From: Prevotella sp. UBA1104
GTDB lineage: Bacteria; Bacteroidota; Bacteroidia; Bacteroidales; Bacteroidaceae
NCBI GenBank assembly: GCA_002314055.1
Contig: DCBP01000078.1
Span: 1-34,776 of the forward strand
DNA: 34,776 bases
Direction: 5' to 3'
Position 1 is the stretch's first letter; the number at the start of each line of letters is the position of its first letter. The notes beneath the pieces are model-generated. The model was not told where the DNA came from and ran no database searches. It saw only the letters and a program-made list of their open reading frames with translations. The position numbers were made by a program, and so were the translations under genes. This document shows positions 6,949-15,766 of the stretch, piece by piece.

Positions 6949-8673
6949 ATGAATTGGTCTGCACAAGAATTCATTTGGCTCGACTGGGTTGTTCTCGCTG
7001 TAGGAATACTTGGAGTCGTATGGGCTGTATGGTATGCAATATTAAAAGACAAAAAGGCCTCGGCAGGGGAAAACTCTTCCGACTATCTCTTCGGAAAAGG
7101 TGAACCATGGTATGTAATTGGTATGGCAATTTTTGCTGCGAACATAGGTTCCGAACACCTCGTAGGACTGGCAGGAACCGGTGCGAAAAGCGGAGTTGGC
7201 ATGGCACACTGGGAAATGCAGGGATGGATGATTCTTTTCCTTGGATGGCTCTTCGTCCCATTCTATCAACTGTTGAACAACAAGCTTGGAAAAATAATAA
7301 CGATGCCGGACTTCCTGAAATTCCGATATACGAAGCGTACAGGGTCATGGCTCTCAATAATTACTCTTGTAGCATACGTACTTACAAAAGTAAGCGTAAC
7401 GGCATATACTGGTGGAATATTCTTTGAGTTTCTTCTCGGAATTCCTTTTTGGTACGGAGCAATCGGTCTTATATTGATAACATGTGTATTTACAGTGTTC
7501 GGCGGAATGAAAGGTGTCATGACATTGTCATCTATACAGACTCCTATTCTTATCATCGGATCATTTCTCGTACTTTTTCTCGGACTTTCGGCATTAGGAA
7601 ACGGAAATATCACAAATGGATGGAACAACATGATGGAATATTGTGGCAAACTAAACAACGGATACGGAACCACACACATGTTCCATTGGGAGAAAGGTGA
7701 TTCCATGTATCAGGAATACCCAGGATTTGTTGTATTCATCGGTGCTTCAATCATAGGCTTTTGGTACTGGTGTACAGACCAACACATCGTACAACGTGTG
7801 CTCGGCCAGAGGAAAGGTGAAGACAATAAAGCTGTCATAGCACGTGCTCGTCGTGGTACTATTGCAGCAGGATTCTTCAAATTCTTGCCTTGCTTCATGT
7901 TCCTTATTCCTGGTATGGTCTGTGCGGCACTTAATGCACGCGGCGACATAAATCTGGACAATACTGATGCTGCCTATGCAATCATGGTGAAACATATATT
8001 GCCGGCAGGAGTTAAAGGAATTGTTACCATAGGTTTTGTATGTGCACTCGTCGCATCACTTGCAGCATTTTTCAATTCATGTGCAACACTCTTTACAGAA
8101 GACTTCTACAAGCCGATGAAACCAGGCAAGAGTGAAGCACACTACGTGTTTGTAGGACGCATAGCTACCGTAGTTGTCGTGATACTTGGATTTATATGGA
8201 TTCCAGTCATGATGAGTCTCGGTTCATTGTACGATTACCTACAGGGAATACAGTCGCTGCTCGCTCCAGCAATGGTTGCCGTATTCACACTGGGTATATT
8301 TTCCAAAAGAATTACGCCTAAAGCTGGAGAATGGGGTATGATTGGTGGCTTTGCCATCGGAATGCTCAGACTGATTACAAATGTCCTGACTGATACAGGC
8401 AAAAACACCATGAATGGTGCCTTTTGGAACTATACCGAATGGTTCTGGCAGACGAATTGGCTTGTTTTCGAGTGTTGGCTACTTGTATTTATCATAGTCA
8501 TGATGATTGTTGTATCGTTCTTTACTAAAGCACCATCAAAGGAACAAATTGACGCAATCACATTTACTAAAGATTACAGAAAAACGATACGGGAAAGTTG
8601 GAACGTATGGGATGTTGTCGGATCACTGGTTGTAATCGGTCTCTGTGCTACATTCTACTACTATTTCTGGTAA
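6949..8673 (+). CDS. sodium/solute symporter (SGLT type), likely L-arabinose uptake
   Basis: This 574-residue protein of the sodium:solute symporter family moves a sugar across the inner membrane with sodium. It has about 14 hydrophobic segments. Characteristic stretches are IGSEHLVGLAGTGAKSG (about residues 66-82), a FGGMKGVMTLSSIQT segment, YWCTDQHIVQRVLGQR, and ALVASLAAFFNSCATLFTEDFYK, which corresponds to the sodium-site helix of SGLT transporters. The family covers galactose, glucose, myo-inositol and others; arabinose is inferred from its place between the exported mutarotase and araR-araD-araA-araB. After the stop, a perfect 14-pair hairpin separates it from araR. Confidence 0.9.
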   Translation: MNWSAQEFIWLDWVVLAVGILGVVWAVWYAILKDKKASAGENSSDYLFGKGEPWYVIGMAIFAANIGSEHLVGLAGTGAKSGVGMAHWEMQGWMILFLGWLFVPFYQLLNNKLGKIITMPDFLKFRYTKRTGSWLSIITLVAYVLTKVSVTAYTGGIFFEFLLGIPFWYGAIGLILITCVFTVFGGMKGVMTLSSIQTPILIIGSFLVLFLGLSALGNGNITNGWNNMMEYCGKLNNGYGTTHMFHWEKGDSMYQEYPGFVVFIGASIIGFWYWCTDQHIVQRVLGQRKGEDNKAVIARARRGTIAAGFFKFLPCFMFLIPGMVCAALNARGDINLDNTDAAYAIMVKHILPAGVKGIVTIGFVCALVASLAAFFNSCATLFTEDFYKPMKPGKSEAHYVFVGRIATVVVVILGFIWIPVMMSLGSLYDYLQGIQSLLAPAMVAVFTLGIFSKRITPKAGEWGMIGGFAIGMLRLITNVLTDTGKNTMNGAFWNYTEWFWQTNWLVFECWLLVFIIVMMIVVSFFTKAPSKEQIDAITFTKDYRKTIRESWNVWDVVGSLVVIGLCATFYYYFW

Positions 8674-8692
8674 TTCTCAAAAAAGAACTAAA

Positions 8693-8725
8693 ACCTTTCA
8701 TACTTGATAAACAAGTATGAAAGGT
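8693..8725 (+). promoter_or_regulatory. perfect 14-base-pair hairpin between the symporter and araR
   Basis: ACCTTTCATACTTG (8693-8706) and CAAGTATGAAAGGT (8712-8725) pair perfectly around the loop ATAAA, 15 bases before the araR ATG. An A-run follows on the plus strand, so it lacks the U-tract of an intrinsic terminator in the operon's direction. It may stabilise the upstream mRNA against 3' decay, cut expression of the regulator, or be a second repressor site. Which of these is not decided by the sequence. Confidence 0.6.
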
Positions 8726-8739
8726 AAAAAAAAACTGTA

Positions 8740-9417
8740 ATGACAGAATTTTACAAAGAACATTCCAAAGTTTACGTGTCGGTCGACTGCATAATCTTTG
8801 GTTTTGAAGCCAATAAGCTGAAACTGCTTGTAGGCAAAAGAAAAATGGATCCGGGACGAGGCGAACTCTCACTGTATGGAGGATTTGTTGAGGAGACGGA
8901 AAGCATTGACGAGGCAGCCGACAGGACTTTAAGACAACTTACAGGCCTCGACAATCTATACATGAAACAAGTAGGAGCTTTCGGAGCCGTGAACCGCGAT
9001 CCGGGAGAGCGAGTAATATCTATTGCTTACTGTGCCTTGATAAATGTGAAAGACTACGACAAGTCGCTTCAGGAAGAGCATGAACTGGAATGGATTGACG
9101 TGGAAAAACTCCCGAAACTTTATTCCGACCATAACGATATGGTAAAAAAAGCAATTATGCTTCTACGCCGCAGGATATCTACAGAGCCACTAAGCTTCAA
9201 CCTGTTACCACAACTGTTTACCTTGACACAGCTTCAACATGTTTATGAGGCTATTCTCGGAGAAGAGATTGACAAGAGAAACTTCAGAAAGAAAATAAAA
9301 ACAATCGACTTTATCGAGAAGACGGATAAAATAGACAAAATCACTTCAAAACGAGGTGCCGCTTTATACTGCTTCAACAAGGCAGCATACGATGATGACC
9401 CGAGTTTCAAACTATAA
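8740..9417 (+). CDS. araR: arabinose-responsive transcriptional repressor, Nudix-related (NrtR/AraR family)
   Basis: The 225-residue protein joins a Nudix-like fold (about 10-145) to a C-terminal winged helix (about 150-225, including NLLPQLFTLTQLQHVYEAIL and RNFRKKI). The Nudix box is broken: Gly48, Glu54 and Arg62 are present, but the REUxEE core reads RTLRQL, so the metal-binding glutamates are gone and hydrolysis is unlikely. In this family such domains sense a small molecule. AraR of Bacteroides is reported to repress the arabinose operon and release DNA on binding L-arabinose, and the gene order here is the same as I remember it. AraD starts 18 bases downstream. The likely target is the palindrome at 5621-5653, giving autoregulation. 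Confidence 0.9.
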   Translation: MTEFYKEHSKVYVSVDCIIFGFEANKLKLLVGKRKMDPGRGELSLYGGFVEETESIDEAADRTLRQLTGLDNLYMKQVGAFGAVNRDPGERVISIAYCALINVKDYDKSLQEEHELEWIDVEKLPKLYSDHNDMVKKAIMLLRRRISTEPLSFNLLPQLFTLTQLQHVYEAILGEEIDKRNFRKKIKTIDFIEKTDKIDKITSKRGAALYCFNKAAYDDDPSFKL

Positions 9418-9435
9418 GTATAAAAGATTAGCATT

Positions 9436-10128
9436 ATGTTAGAGGAACTGAAAGAAAAAGTGTATCGTGCAAACCTTGATTTGGTGAAGCACAACCTGGT
9501 AATATTTACATGGGGCAACGTTTCAGGCATTGACCGCGAAAAGAACCTCATGGTAATCAAGCCTTCCGGCGTGTCATATGATGTAATGAAAGCTTCAGAC
9601 ATGGTGGTGGTAGATGTTAATACAGGAAAGGTCGTAGAAGGAGAATTGAATCCTTCGTCTGACACTCCTACCCACCTGGTGCTGTACCGTGCTTTTCCAG
9701 AAATCGGTGGCATAGTACATACACATTCTACATATGCCACAGCATGGGCACAGGCAGGAAAGGATATTCCAAACATCGGTACGACACATGCCGACTATTT
9801 CCACGACTGCATCCCCTGCACGGAAGATATGACTGCTAACCAGATGGCTGAATATGAAAAGGAGACCGGAGTGGTTATCGTTAATCGTTTCAAGAACATT
9901 AACTATGTACACACACCAGGTGTTCTTGTAAAGAACCACGGTCCGTTCTCATGGGGTAAAGATCCGGATCAGGCAGTTTACAATGCTGTTGTAATGGAGC
10001 AAGTGGCAAAGATGGCATTCGTATCTTTCAGCGTTAACCCTCAGACAACAATGAATCCTCTGCTCATCGAAAAGCACTTCAGTCGCAAACATGGTCCGAA
10101 TGCTTACTACGGACAGAAAAAGAAATAA
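9436..10128 (+). CDS. araD: L-ribulose-5-phosphate 4-epimerase
   Basis: AraD converts L-ribulose 5-phosphate to D-xylulose 5-phosphate, the last arabinose-specific step. The 230-residue protein aligns by eye with E. coli AraD almost throughout: TWGNVSGIDR near the N terminus, IKPSGVSYDVM, SSDTPTH with Asp76, VHTHSTYAT with zinc ligands His95 and His97, GTTHADYF with Asp120, KNHGPFSWGK with the third ligand His168, and a C-terminal RKHGPNAYYGQ. All catalytic and metal residues I can place are present. Class II aldolase relatives such as fuculose-phosphate aldolase share the metal site, but the overall match and the neighbours araA and araB make AraD secure. Confidence 0.96.
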   Translation: MLEELKEKVYRANLDLVKHNLVIFTWGNVSGIDREKNLMVIKPSGVSYDVMKASDMVVVDVNTGKVVEGELNPSSDTPTHLVLYRAFPEIGGIVHTHSTYATAWAQAGKDIPNIGTTHADYFHDCIPCTEDMTANQMAEYEKETGVVIVNRFKNINYVHTPGVLVKNHGPFSWGKDPDQAVYNAVVMEQVAKMAFVSFSVNPQTTMNPLLIEKHFSRKHGPNAYYGQKKK

Positions 10129-10205
10129 AGAAACAGTTTTCAATAAAGAATATATACTAAAAATTTATATAAACTAACTTATAATAACAAACAAATTCAA
10201 CAACT

Positions 10206-11756
10206 ATGATAAAAGCATTTGAAAATCTTGAGCTTTGGTGGATTACCGGAGCACAGCTTCTATACGGAGGCGAAACAGTTAAGATAGTAGACGGACATTC
10301 TCAGGAGATGGTGGACGGACTGAACAAGTCGGGCATCATTCCTATAAAGGTAGTTTATAAAGGCACTGCTAACTCCGACAAGGAGGTAGCTGCTATCATG
10401 ATGGCTGCCAACAATGATGAAAAATGTGTTGGTGTCATCACATGGATGCACACTTTCTCTCCGGCAAAGATGTGGATACACGGTCTGCAGATGCTACACA
10501 AACCGCTGTTACATCTTCATACTCAGTATAATCAGGAAATTCCATGGGACACAATGGACATGGACTTCATGAACCTTAACCAGAGTGCTCATGGCGACCG
10601 CGAGTTCGGCCATATCTGCTCTCGACTGAGAAAACCGCGCAAAGTGGTTGTAGGCTACTGGAAGGACAAGAAGACTCAGGAGCATATTGCTGTTTGGGCT
10701 CGTGTTGCAGCAGCCGTAGCTGACGCAAGAGATATGCTCATCATCCGCTTTGGCGACCAGATGAACAATGTTGCTGTTACCGACGGCGACAAGGTAAGCG
10801 CAGAGCAGGTTCTTGGCTACCATGTAGACTACTGCTGCGTTTCCGAACTGATTGAATACTGGAAACAGGTTAAGCCGGCAGATGTGGATGCCCTCGTCGA
10901 GGAATACCACAAGCTTTACAAGATTGTTCCTTGTGAGGCTGGCGAGGAAATCGGAAAGAAGAAGATTTGGAACGCAGCTCGCGCAGAACTTGCCATCCGT
11001 GCTATCTTAAAGGCGAAAGGTGCTAAGGGATTCACAACAAACTTTGACGACCTCGGTTCTTGGGACGACCCAGATACGGAAGGCTTTGTTGGTTTCGACC
11101 AGATTCCTGGTCTTGCATCTCAGCGTCTGATGGCTGAAGGCTATGGTTTCGGAGCTGAAGGCGACTGGAAATCGGCTGCCCTCTACCGCACTCTATGGTA
11201 CATGACACAGGGACTGCCAACAGGCTGTTCATTCCTTGAAGACTACACGCTTAACTTCGACGGCGACAAGTCTGCCATTCTGCAGAGCCACATGCTTGAG
11301 GTTTGTCCGCTCATCGCTGTAGATAACGAACCGGTTCGCCTTGAGGTTCACCATCTCGGTATCGGTATCCGCAAACAGCAGACAGCACGTCTTGTCTTCA
11401 ACTCAAAGGTTGGCGACGGTGTAACGGCTACTGTAGTAGACCTCGGTAACCGTTTCCGTCTTATCGTTAATGATGTTCACTGCATCCAGCCAAAACCACT
11501 GCCGAAGCTTCCTGTTGCCAACGCACTTTGGATTCCGCAGCCAAACTTCGAGATTGGAGCCGGTTCGTGGATTCTCGCCGGTGGTACTCACCACAGCTGC
11601 TTCTCTTACGACATCACACCGGAGTATTGGGAAGACTATGCAGAGATGCTCGACATCGAATACTTGCATATCGACAAGGACTCTACATTCGAGAGTGTGA
11701 AGCGCGACCTTAGAATCAACGAGGTTTACTACATGCTCAACAAGGCTTTGAGATAA
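10206..11756 (+). CDS. araA: L-arabinose isomerase
   Basis: AraA interconverts L-arabinose and L-ribulose with a divalent metal. The 516-residue protein matches the E. coli enzyme closely in segments such as MHTFSPAKMWIHGLQMLHKPLL, MDFMNLNQSAHGDREFG and VTDGDKV. Metal ligands are recognisable: Glu318 (FGAEGDWK), Glu345 (FLEDYT), His362 (SHMLEVCP) and the GGTHHSC histidine near the C terminus. An insertion of about 12 residues, rich in Asp and Gly (about 284-296, GSWDDPDTEGF), sits before the first metal ligand where the E. coli protein has a short turn and explains part of the extra length. It follows araD by 77 AT-rich bases and precedes araB by 116 bases holding a long hairpin. Confidence 0.96.
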   Translation: MIKAFENLELWWITGAQLLYGGETVKIVDGHSQEMVDGLNKSGIIPIKVVYKGTANSDKEVAAIMMAANNDEKCVGVITWMHTFSPAKMWIHGLQMLHKPLLHLHTQYNQEIPWDTMDMDFMNLNQSAHGDREFGHICSRLRKPRKVVVGYWKDKKTQEHIAVWARVAAAVADARDMLIIRFGDQMNNVAVTDGDKVSAEQVLGYHVDYCCVSELIEYWKQVKPADVDALVEEYHKLYKIVPCEAGEEIGKKKIWNAARAELAIRAILKAKGAKGFTTNFDDLGSWDDPDTEGFVGFDQIPGLASQRLMAEGYGFGAEGDWKSAALYRTLWYMTQGLPTGCSFLEDYTLNFDGDKSAILQSHMLEVCPLIAVDNEPVRLEVHHLGIGIRKQQTARLVFNSKVGDGVTATVVDLGNRFRLIVNDVHCIQPKPLPKLPVANALWIPQPNFEIGAGSWILAGGTHHSCFSYDITPEYWEDYAEMLDIEYLHIDKDSTFESVKRDLRINEVYYMLNKALR

Positions 11757-11768
11757 TATTACAACACC

Positions 11769-11853
11769 AGTAATGGGAAAATTGGAAACAATAAGAACTA
11801 TCAGTTCTAACTAAACTCACAGTTCTCTCAGAAGTCTCAATTCTCCCATTACT
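11769..11853 (+). promoter_or_regulatory. long hairpin in the araA-araB spacer
   Basis: AGTAATGGGAAAATTG (11769-11784) pairs at 15 of 16 positions with CAATTCTCCCATTACT (11838-11853). The loop itself contains AGAACT-ATC-AGTTCT (11794-11808). No U-run follows, so this looks like an RNA processing, stability or partial-termination element between isomerase and kinase rather than a true terminator. Confidence 0.55.
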
Positions 11854-11872
11854 CCCATTAACTAAATAAAAA

Positions 11873-13471
11873 ATGATTACACCAAAATCAACCATACAAG
11901 AAGGCAAAGCAATTCTTGGTATCGAGTTCGGCTCAACACGAATTAAAGCTGTGCTCATCGACGAGAACAACGTGCCTATCGCCCAAGGCAGTCATGAGTG
12001 GGAGAACCAACTCATCGACGGTCTATGGACATACAGCATTGAGGCAATATGGAATGGCGTTCAGAACTGCTATGCCGACTTGCGTGCAAATGTGAAGGAA
12101 AAGTATGATGTTGAAATTGAACGACTAAAGTCTATCGGCATCAGCGCCATGATGCACGGATATATGGCATTCAATGACAAAGAAGAAATTCTTGCTCCAT
12201 TCCGCACATGGCGAAATACCAACACCGGTGCTGCTGCTGCTGAACTATCAAAGCTTTTCAACTTTAACATTCCTCTGCGCTGGAGCATATCACATCTGTA
12301 TCAGGCAATACTAAACAAAGAGGAGCATGTAAAAGACATAACTTTCCTCACCACTCTTGCCGGATATATCCACTGGCAGATAACAGGAGAGAAAGTTCTT
12401 GGTATCGGTGATGCATCCGGTATGCTTCCTATCGACTCCGAGACGAAGAACTATTCTAAGGAAATGGTAAATAAGTTCAACAGTCTAATAGAACCTTACG
12501 GATACAACTGGACTCTTGAAGACATCCTTCCGAAAGTTCTTTTAGCAGGAGAGAACGCAGGAAAGCTGACCGAAGCCGGTGCCCACAAGCTCGACATCTC
12601 TGACCATCTTCAGGCTGGAATTCCTGTTTGCCCGCCAGAAGGCGATGCCGGAACAGGTATGGTTGCCACAAATGCCGTACGCAAACGCACAGGAAACGTA
12701 TCTGCCGGAACTTCATCTTTCTCGATGATTGTATTGGAAAAGTCGCTCTCCCGTCCTTATGAGATGATTGACATGGTTACAACGCCAGACGGCAGTCCGG
12801 TGGCTATGGTACATTGCAACAACTGTACTTCTGACCTTAATGCATGGGTTAACCTTTTCAAGGAATACCAGCAGTTGCTCGGCATTCCTGTAGATATGAA
12901 CGAGGTGTTCGGAAAGCTCTACAACCATGCCCTCGAGGGGGATGCCGACTGTGGCGGCCTCATCGCCTATAACTATATCTCTGGCGAACCAGTTACAGGC
13001 TTGGCTGAGGGTCGTCCGCTATTCGTGCGCTCGGCAAACGATAAGTTTAATCTTGCAAACTTTATGCGTGCTAACCTGTATGCCTCTGTCGGAGTCCTGA
13101 AGATTGGCAACGACATTCTCTTTAACGATGAAAAAGTGAAGGTGGACCGCATCACGGGTCATGGCGGATTGTTCAAGACAAAGGGCGTTGGTCAGCGTGT
13201 TCTTGCTGCAGCAATAAACTCTCCAATTTCTGTAATGGAGACTGCCGGCGAAGGTGGCGCATGGGGCATCGCTCTGCTTGCCTCGTATCTTGTGAACAAC
13301 AACGACAAGGAGAGTCTTGCCGACTTCCTCGACAACAAGGTGTTCAGCGGAAATACAGGAGTGGAGATTGCTCCTACTCCGGAAGAGGTTGAAGGCTTCA
13401 ACAAATACATCAAGGAATACCAAGCTTGCTTGCCTATAGAGAAAGAAGCCACAAAAGTAAAAAAGGGGTAA
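11873..13471 (+). CDS. araB: ribulokinase, FGGY carbohydrate kinase family
   Basis: The 532-residue protein is a FGGY-family sugar kinase. The N-terminal phosphate loop is GIEFGSTRIKAVLID (16-30); GIGDASGMLP near residue 185 holds the probable catalytic Asp; the C-terminal ATP site is seen in GHGGLFKTKGVGQRVLAAAINSPISVMETAGEGGAWGIALLAS. Placed after araA, it should phosphorylate L-ribulose. The sequence is not the classic E. coli AraB type, and automatic annotation could label it xylulokinase-like or simply FGGY kinase; the operon, and the lack of another ribulokinase here, decide the call. It ends in a lysine-rich tail, and a repeat-filled spacer begins directly at its stop codon. Confidence 0.87.
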   Translation: MITPKSTIQEGKAILGIEFGSTRIKAVLIDENNVPIAQGSHEWENQLIDGLWTYSIEAIWNGVQNCYADLRANVKEKYDVEIERLKSIGISAMMHGYMAFNDKEEILAPFRTWRNTNTGAAAAELSKLFNFNIPLRWSISHLYQAILNKEEHVKDITFLTTLAGYIHWQITGEKVLGIGDASGMLPIDSETKNYSKEMVNKFNSLIEPYGYNWTLEDILPKVLLAGENAGKLTEAGAHKLDISDHLQAGIPVCPPEGDAGTGMVATNAVRKRTGNVSAGTSSFSMIVLEKSLSRPYEMIDMVTTPDGSPVAMVHCNNCTSDLNAWVNLFKEYQQLLGIPVDMNEVFGKLYNHALEGDADCGGLIAYNYISGEPVTGLAEGRPLFVRSANDKFNLANFMRANLYASVGVLKIGNDILFNDEKVKVDRITGHGGLFKTKGVGQRVLAAAINSPISVMETAGEGGAWGIALLASYLVNNNDKESLADFLDNKVFSGNTGVEIAPTPEEVEGFNKYIKEYQACLPIEKEATKVKKG

Positions 13472-13514
13472 GGAATTAGGAATTAGGAATTATTACTCTA
13501 AAAATTCCAGTTTT

Positions 13515-13559
13515 CCTATCAGTTCTATTAGTCCTATTAGTCCTATTAGTCCTATCAGT
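13515..13559 (+). repeat. five 9-base tandem repeats (consensus CCTATTAGT) before tkt
   Basis: Five contiguous units of CCTATTAGT with single-base variants fill 13515-13559. Just upstream, starting at the araB stop, lies GGAATTA repeated three times (about 13472-13492). The two blocks are partly complementary (GGAATTA-type against TAATTCC/TAGTCC-type), so the spacer RNA may fold back on itself. The repeats end 32 bases before the tkt ATG. Confidence 0.8.
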
Positions 13560-13591
13560 CCAATAAAAAACAAAAAATTAATATCAACAAT

Positions 13592-15610
13592 ATGAACGAA
13601 AAGAAGATAATGAACAGAGCAGCCGACAACATCCGTATTCTGGCTGCATCTATGGTCGAGAAAGCAAAGTCTGGTCACCCGGGAGGTGCCATGGGCGGTG
13701 CTGATTTCATAAACGTATTATTCTCCGAGTTCCTCGTTTGGGATCCGGACAACTTGGAATGGGAAGGAAGAGACCGCTTCTTCCTCGACCCTGGTCACAT
13801 GTCGCCAATGCTCTACAGTGCACTGGCTCTTCAGGGCAAGTTCACACTCGACGAACTGAAACAGTTCCGTCAGTGGGGCTCTCCAACTCCTGGTCACCCG
13901 GAGCGCGACGTAAAGCGCGGTATCGAGAATACATCAGGTCCGCTCGGACAGGGACATACCTTTGCTGCCGGTGCTGCCGTTGCTGAGAAGTTCCTTCAGA
14001 CTAAGCTCGGAACAGAGGTTATGAAGCATAAGATTTATGCATATATCTCCGACGGTGGTATTGAGGAAGAAATTTCACAGGGTACTGCCCGTATCGCCGG
14101 AAACCTCGGTCTGAACAACCTCATAATGTTCTACGATTCCAACGATATCCAGCTCTCTACAGAGTGTGGCGTCGTAATGACAGAGAACACTGCACAGAAA
14201 TATGAGGCGTGGGGATGGAACGTGATGACAATCAATGGCAACGATCCAGACGAAATTCGCCAGGCTCTTACAGCTGCACAGATGGAACTCAACCGCCCTA
14301 CCCTCATCATCGGAAAGACCGTAATGGGTAAGGGTGCCTTGAAAGATGACGGCACAAGCTACGAGCGCAGCATCAAGACTCACGGTGCTCCTCTCGGCGG
14401 CGAGGCTTATGTAAATACTATCAAGAACCTTGGTGGTGACCCAGAGAATCCATTCGTTATTTTCCCGGAAACAGAAAAGCTGTATGCTGACCGCAAAGAG
14501 GAACTGCGCAGAATCGTTGCCGAGCGCCATGCTGAGGAAAAGAAATGGGCTGAGGCAAATCCAGAGAAGGCTGCCCTCATGAAGGAATGGTTCAGCGGAA
14601 ATGCTCCTAAGGTTGACTGGTCTGTTGTTGAGCAGAAAGAGGGTGCTGCTACACGTAATGCCTCTGCTACTTGTCTCGGCGTACTTGCAGAGCAGGTGCC
14701 TAACATGATTTGCTCTTCTGCCGACCTCTCAAACAGCGACAAGACCGACGGTTTCCTGAAGAAGACTCGATCTATCGTTCGCGGCGACTTCGGTGGTGCT
14801 TTCTTCCAGGCAGGTGTAAGCGAGCTGACAATGGCATGCATGTGTATCGGTATGTATCTGCACGGTGGTGTAATCCCGGCTTGCGGAACATTCTTCGTAT
14901 TCTCTGACTATATGAAGCCTGCTATCCGTATGGCAGCCTTGATGGAGGTTCCAATCAAGTTTATCTGGACTCACGACGCATTCCGCGTTGGCGAAGACGG
15001 ACCTACTCACGAGCCTGTTGAGCAGGAGGCACAGATCCGTTTGATGGAGAAATTGAAGAACCATCATGGAAAGGACAGCGTACGCGTGTTCCGTCCGGCA
15101 GATGCTGATGAGACTACAGTATGCTGGGCTATGGCAATGGAGAATATGGAGACTCCTACGGCTCTTATATTCTCTCGCCAGAATATCGCAAAACTGCCAG
15201 CTGGTACTGACTACGAGCAGGCTCGCAAGGGTGCATACGTAGTGGCTGGTTCCGATGATGACTTCGACGTTATTCTTCTTGCCGATGGTTCTGAGGTTTC
15301 TACTCTCGTTGCCGGTGCTGAGTTGCTCCGCAAGGACGGCATAAAGATTCGTATCGTCAGTGTACCGAGCGAGGGACTGTTCCGTTCGCAGAGCAAGGAA
15401 TATCAGGAAAGTATCCTGCCTACAGGAAGCAAGATATTCGGAATGACAGCCGGTCTGCCTGTAACTCTCGAGGGACTTGTTGGTGCCAACGGCAAAGTAT
15501 TCGGTATGCCGAGCTTCGGCTTCTCTGCTCCTTACAAGGTACTCGACGAGAAGTTGGGCTACACCGCAGAGAATGTCTACAACCAGGTAAAAGATTTCTT
15601 GAAGAAATAA
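13592..15610 (+). CDS. tkt: transketolase
   Basis: Transketolase moves two-carbon units between sugar phosphates using thiamine diphosphate, taking the xylulose 5-phosphate made by AraD into the pentose phosphate pathway. The 672-residue protein is full length. Seen: SGHPGGAMG with His29, RDRFFLDPGHMSP, GPLGQGHTFAAGAA, the cofactor/metal region ISDGGIEEE (Asp154) with YDSND (Asn184), AGVSELTMACMCIGM with the catalytic Glu, the pyrimidine-domain signature FVFSDYMKPAIRMAALM, and THDAFRVGEDGPTHEP. It is part of the ara operon between araB (120 bases) and rpiB (156 bases). The genome may well hold a second, housekeeping copy; that cannot be judged here. Confidence 0.95.
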   Translation: MNEKKIMNRAADNIRILAASMVEKAKSGHPGGAMGGADFINVLFSEFLVWDPDNLEWEGRDRFFLDPGHMSPMLYSALALQGKFTLDELKQFRQWGSPTPGHPERDVKRGIENTSGPLGQGHTFAAGAAVAEKFLQTKLGTEVMKHKIYAYISDGGIEEEISQGTARIAGNLGLNNLIMFYDSNDIQLSTECGVVMTENTAQKYEAWGWNVMTINGNDPDEIRQALTAAQMELNRPTLIIGKTVMGKGALKDDGTSYERSIKTHGAPLGGEAYVNTIKNLGGDPENPFVIFPETEKLYADRKEELRRIVAERHAEEKKWAEANPEKAALMKEWFSGNAPKVDWSVVEQKEGAATRNASATCLGVLAEQVPNMICSSADLSNSDKTDGFLKKTRSIVRGDFGGAFFQAGVSELTMACMCIGMYLHGGVIPACGTFFVFSDYMKPAIRMAALMEVPIKFIWTHDAFRVGEDGPTHEPVEQEAQIRLMEKLKNHHGKDSVRVFRPADADETTVCWAMAMENMETPTALIFSRQNIAKLPAGTDYEQARKGAYVVAGSDDDFDVILLADGSEVSTLVAGAELLRKDGIKIRIVSVPSEGLFRSQSKEYQESILPTGSKIFGMTAGLPVTLEGLVGANGKVFGMPSFGFSAPYKVLDEKLGYTAENVYNQVKDFLKK

Positions 15611-15633
15611 AATATTTCGGAGGACATGTATAT

Positions 15634-15717
15634 CTCAGAGTTCTCGGGGTCACCCGAGGTCTCTGAGTTCTCAAAATTCCTTGAGTTCTCCAAAGACTCC
15701 GAGTTCTCAGAGAAAAA
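15634..15717 (+). repeat. hairpin and four GAGTTCTC repeats in the tkt-rpiB spacer
   Basis: CTCAGAGTTCTCGGG (15634-15648) pairs at 13 of 15 positions with CCCGAGGTCTCTGAG (15653-15667) around the loop GTCA. GAGTTCTC then recurs within and after the stem, four copies in all by 15715. There is no U-run, so read-through into rpiB is expected. The repeats are in frame with rpiB and would encode a Glu-Phe-Ser-rich stretch if translated from the ATG at 15626, which has a GGAGG five bases upstream of it. Confidence 0.7.
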
Positions 15718-15766
15718 CAAAAACCTAAAACAAAATAATTTATTAACCCTTAAAAACTTAAACACT

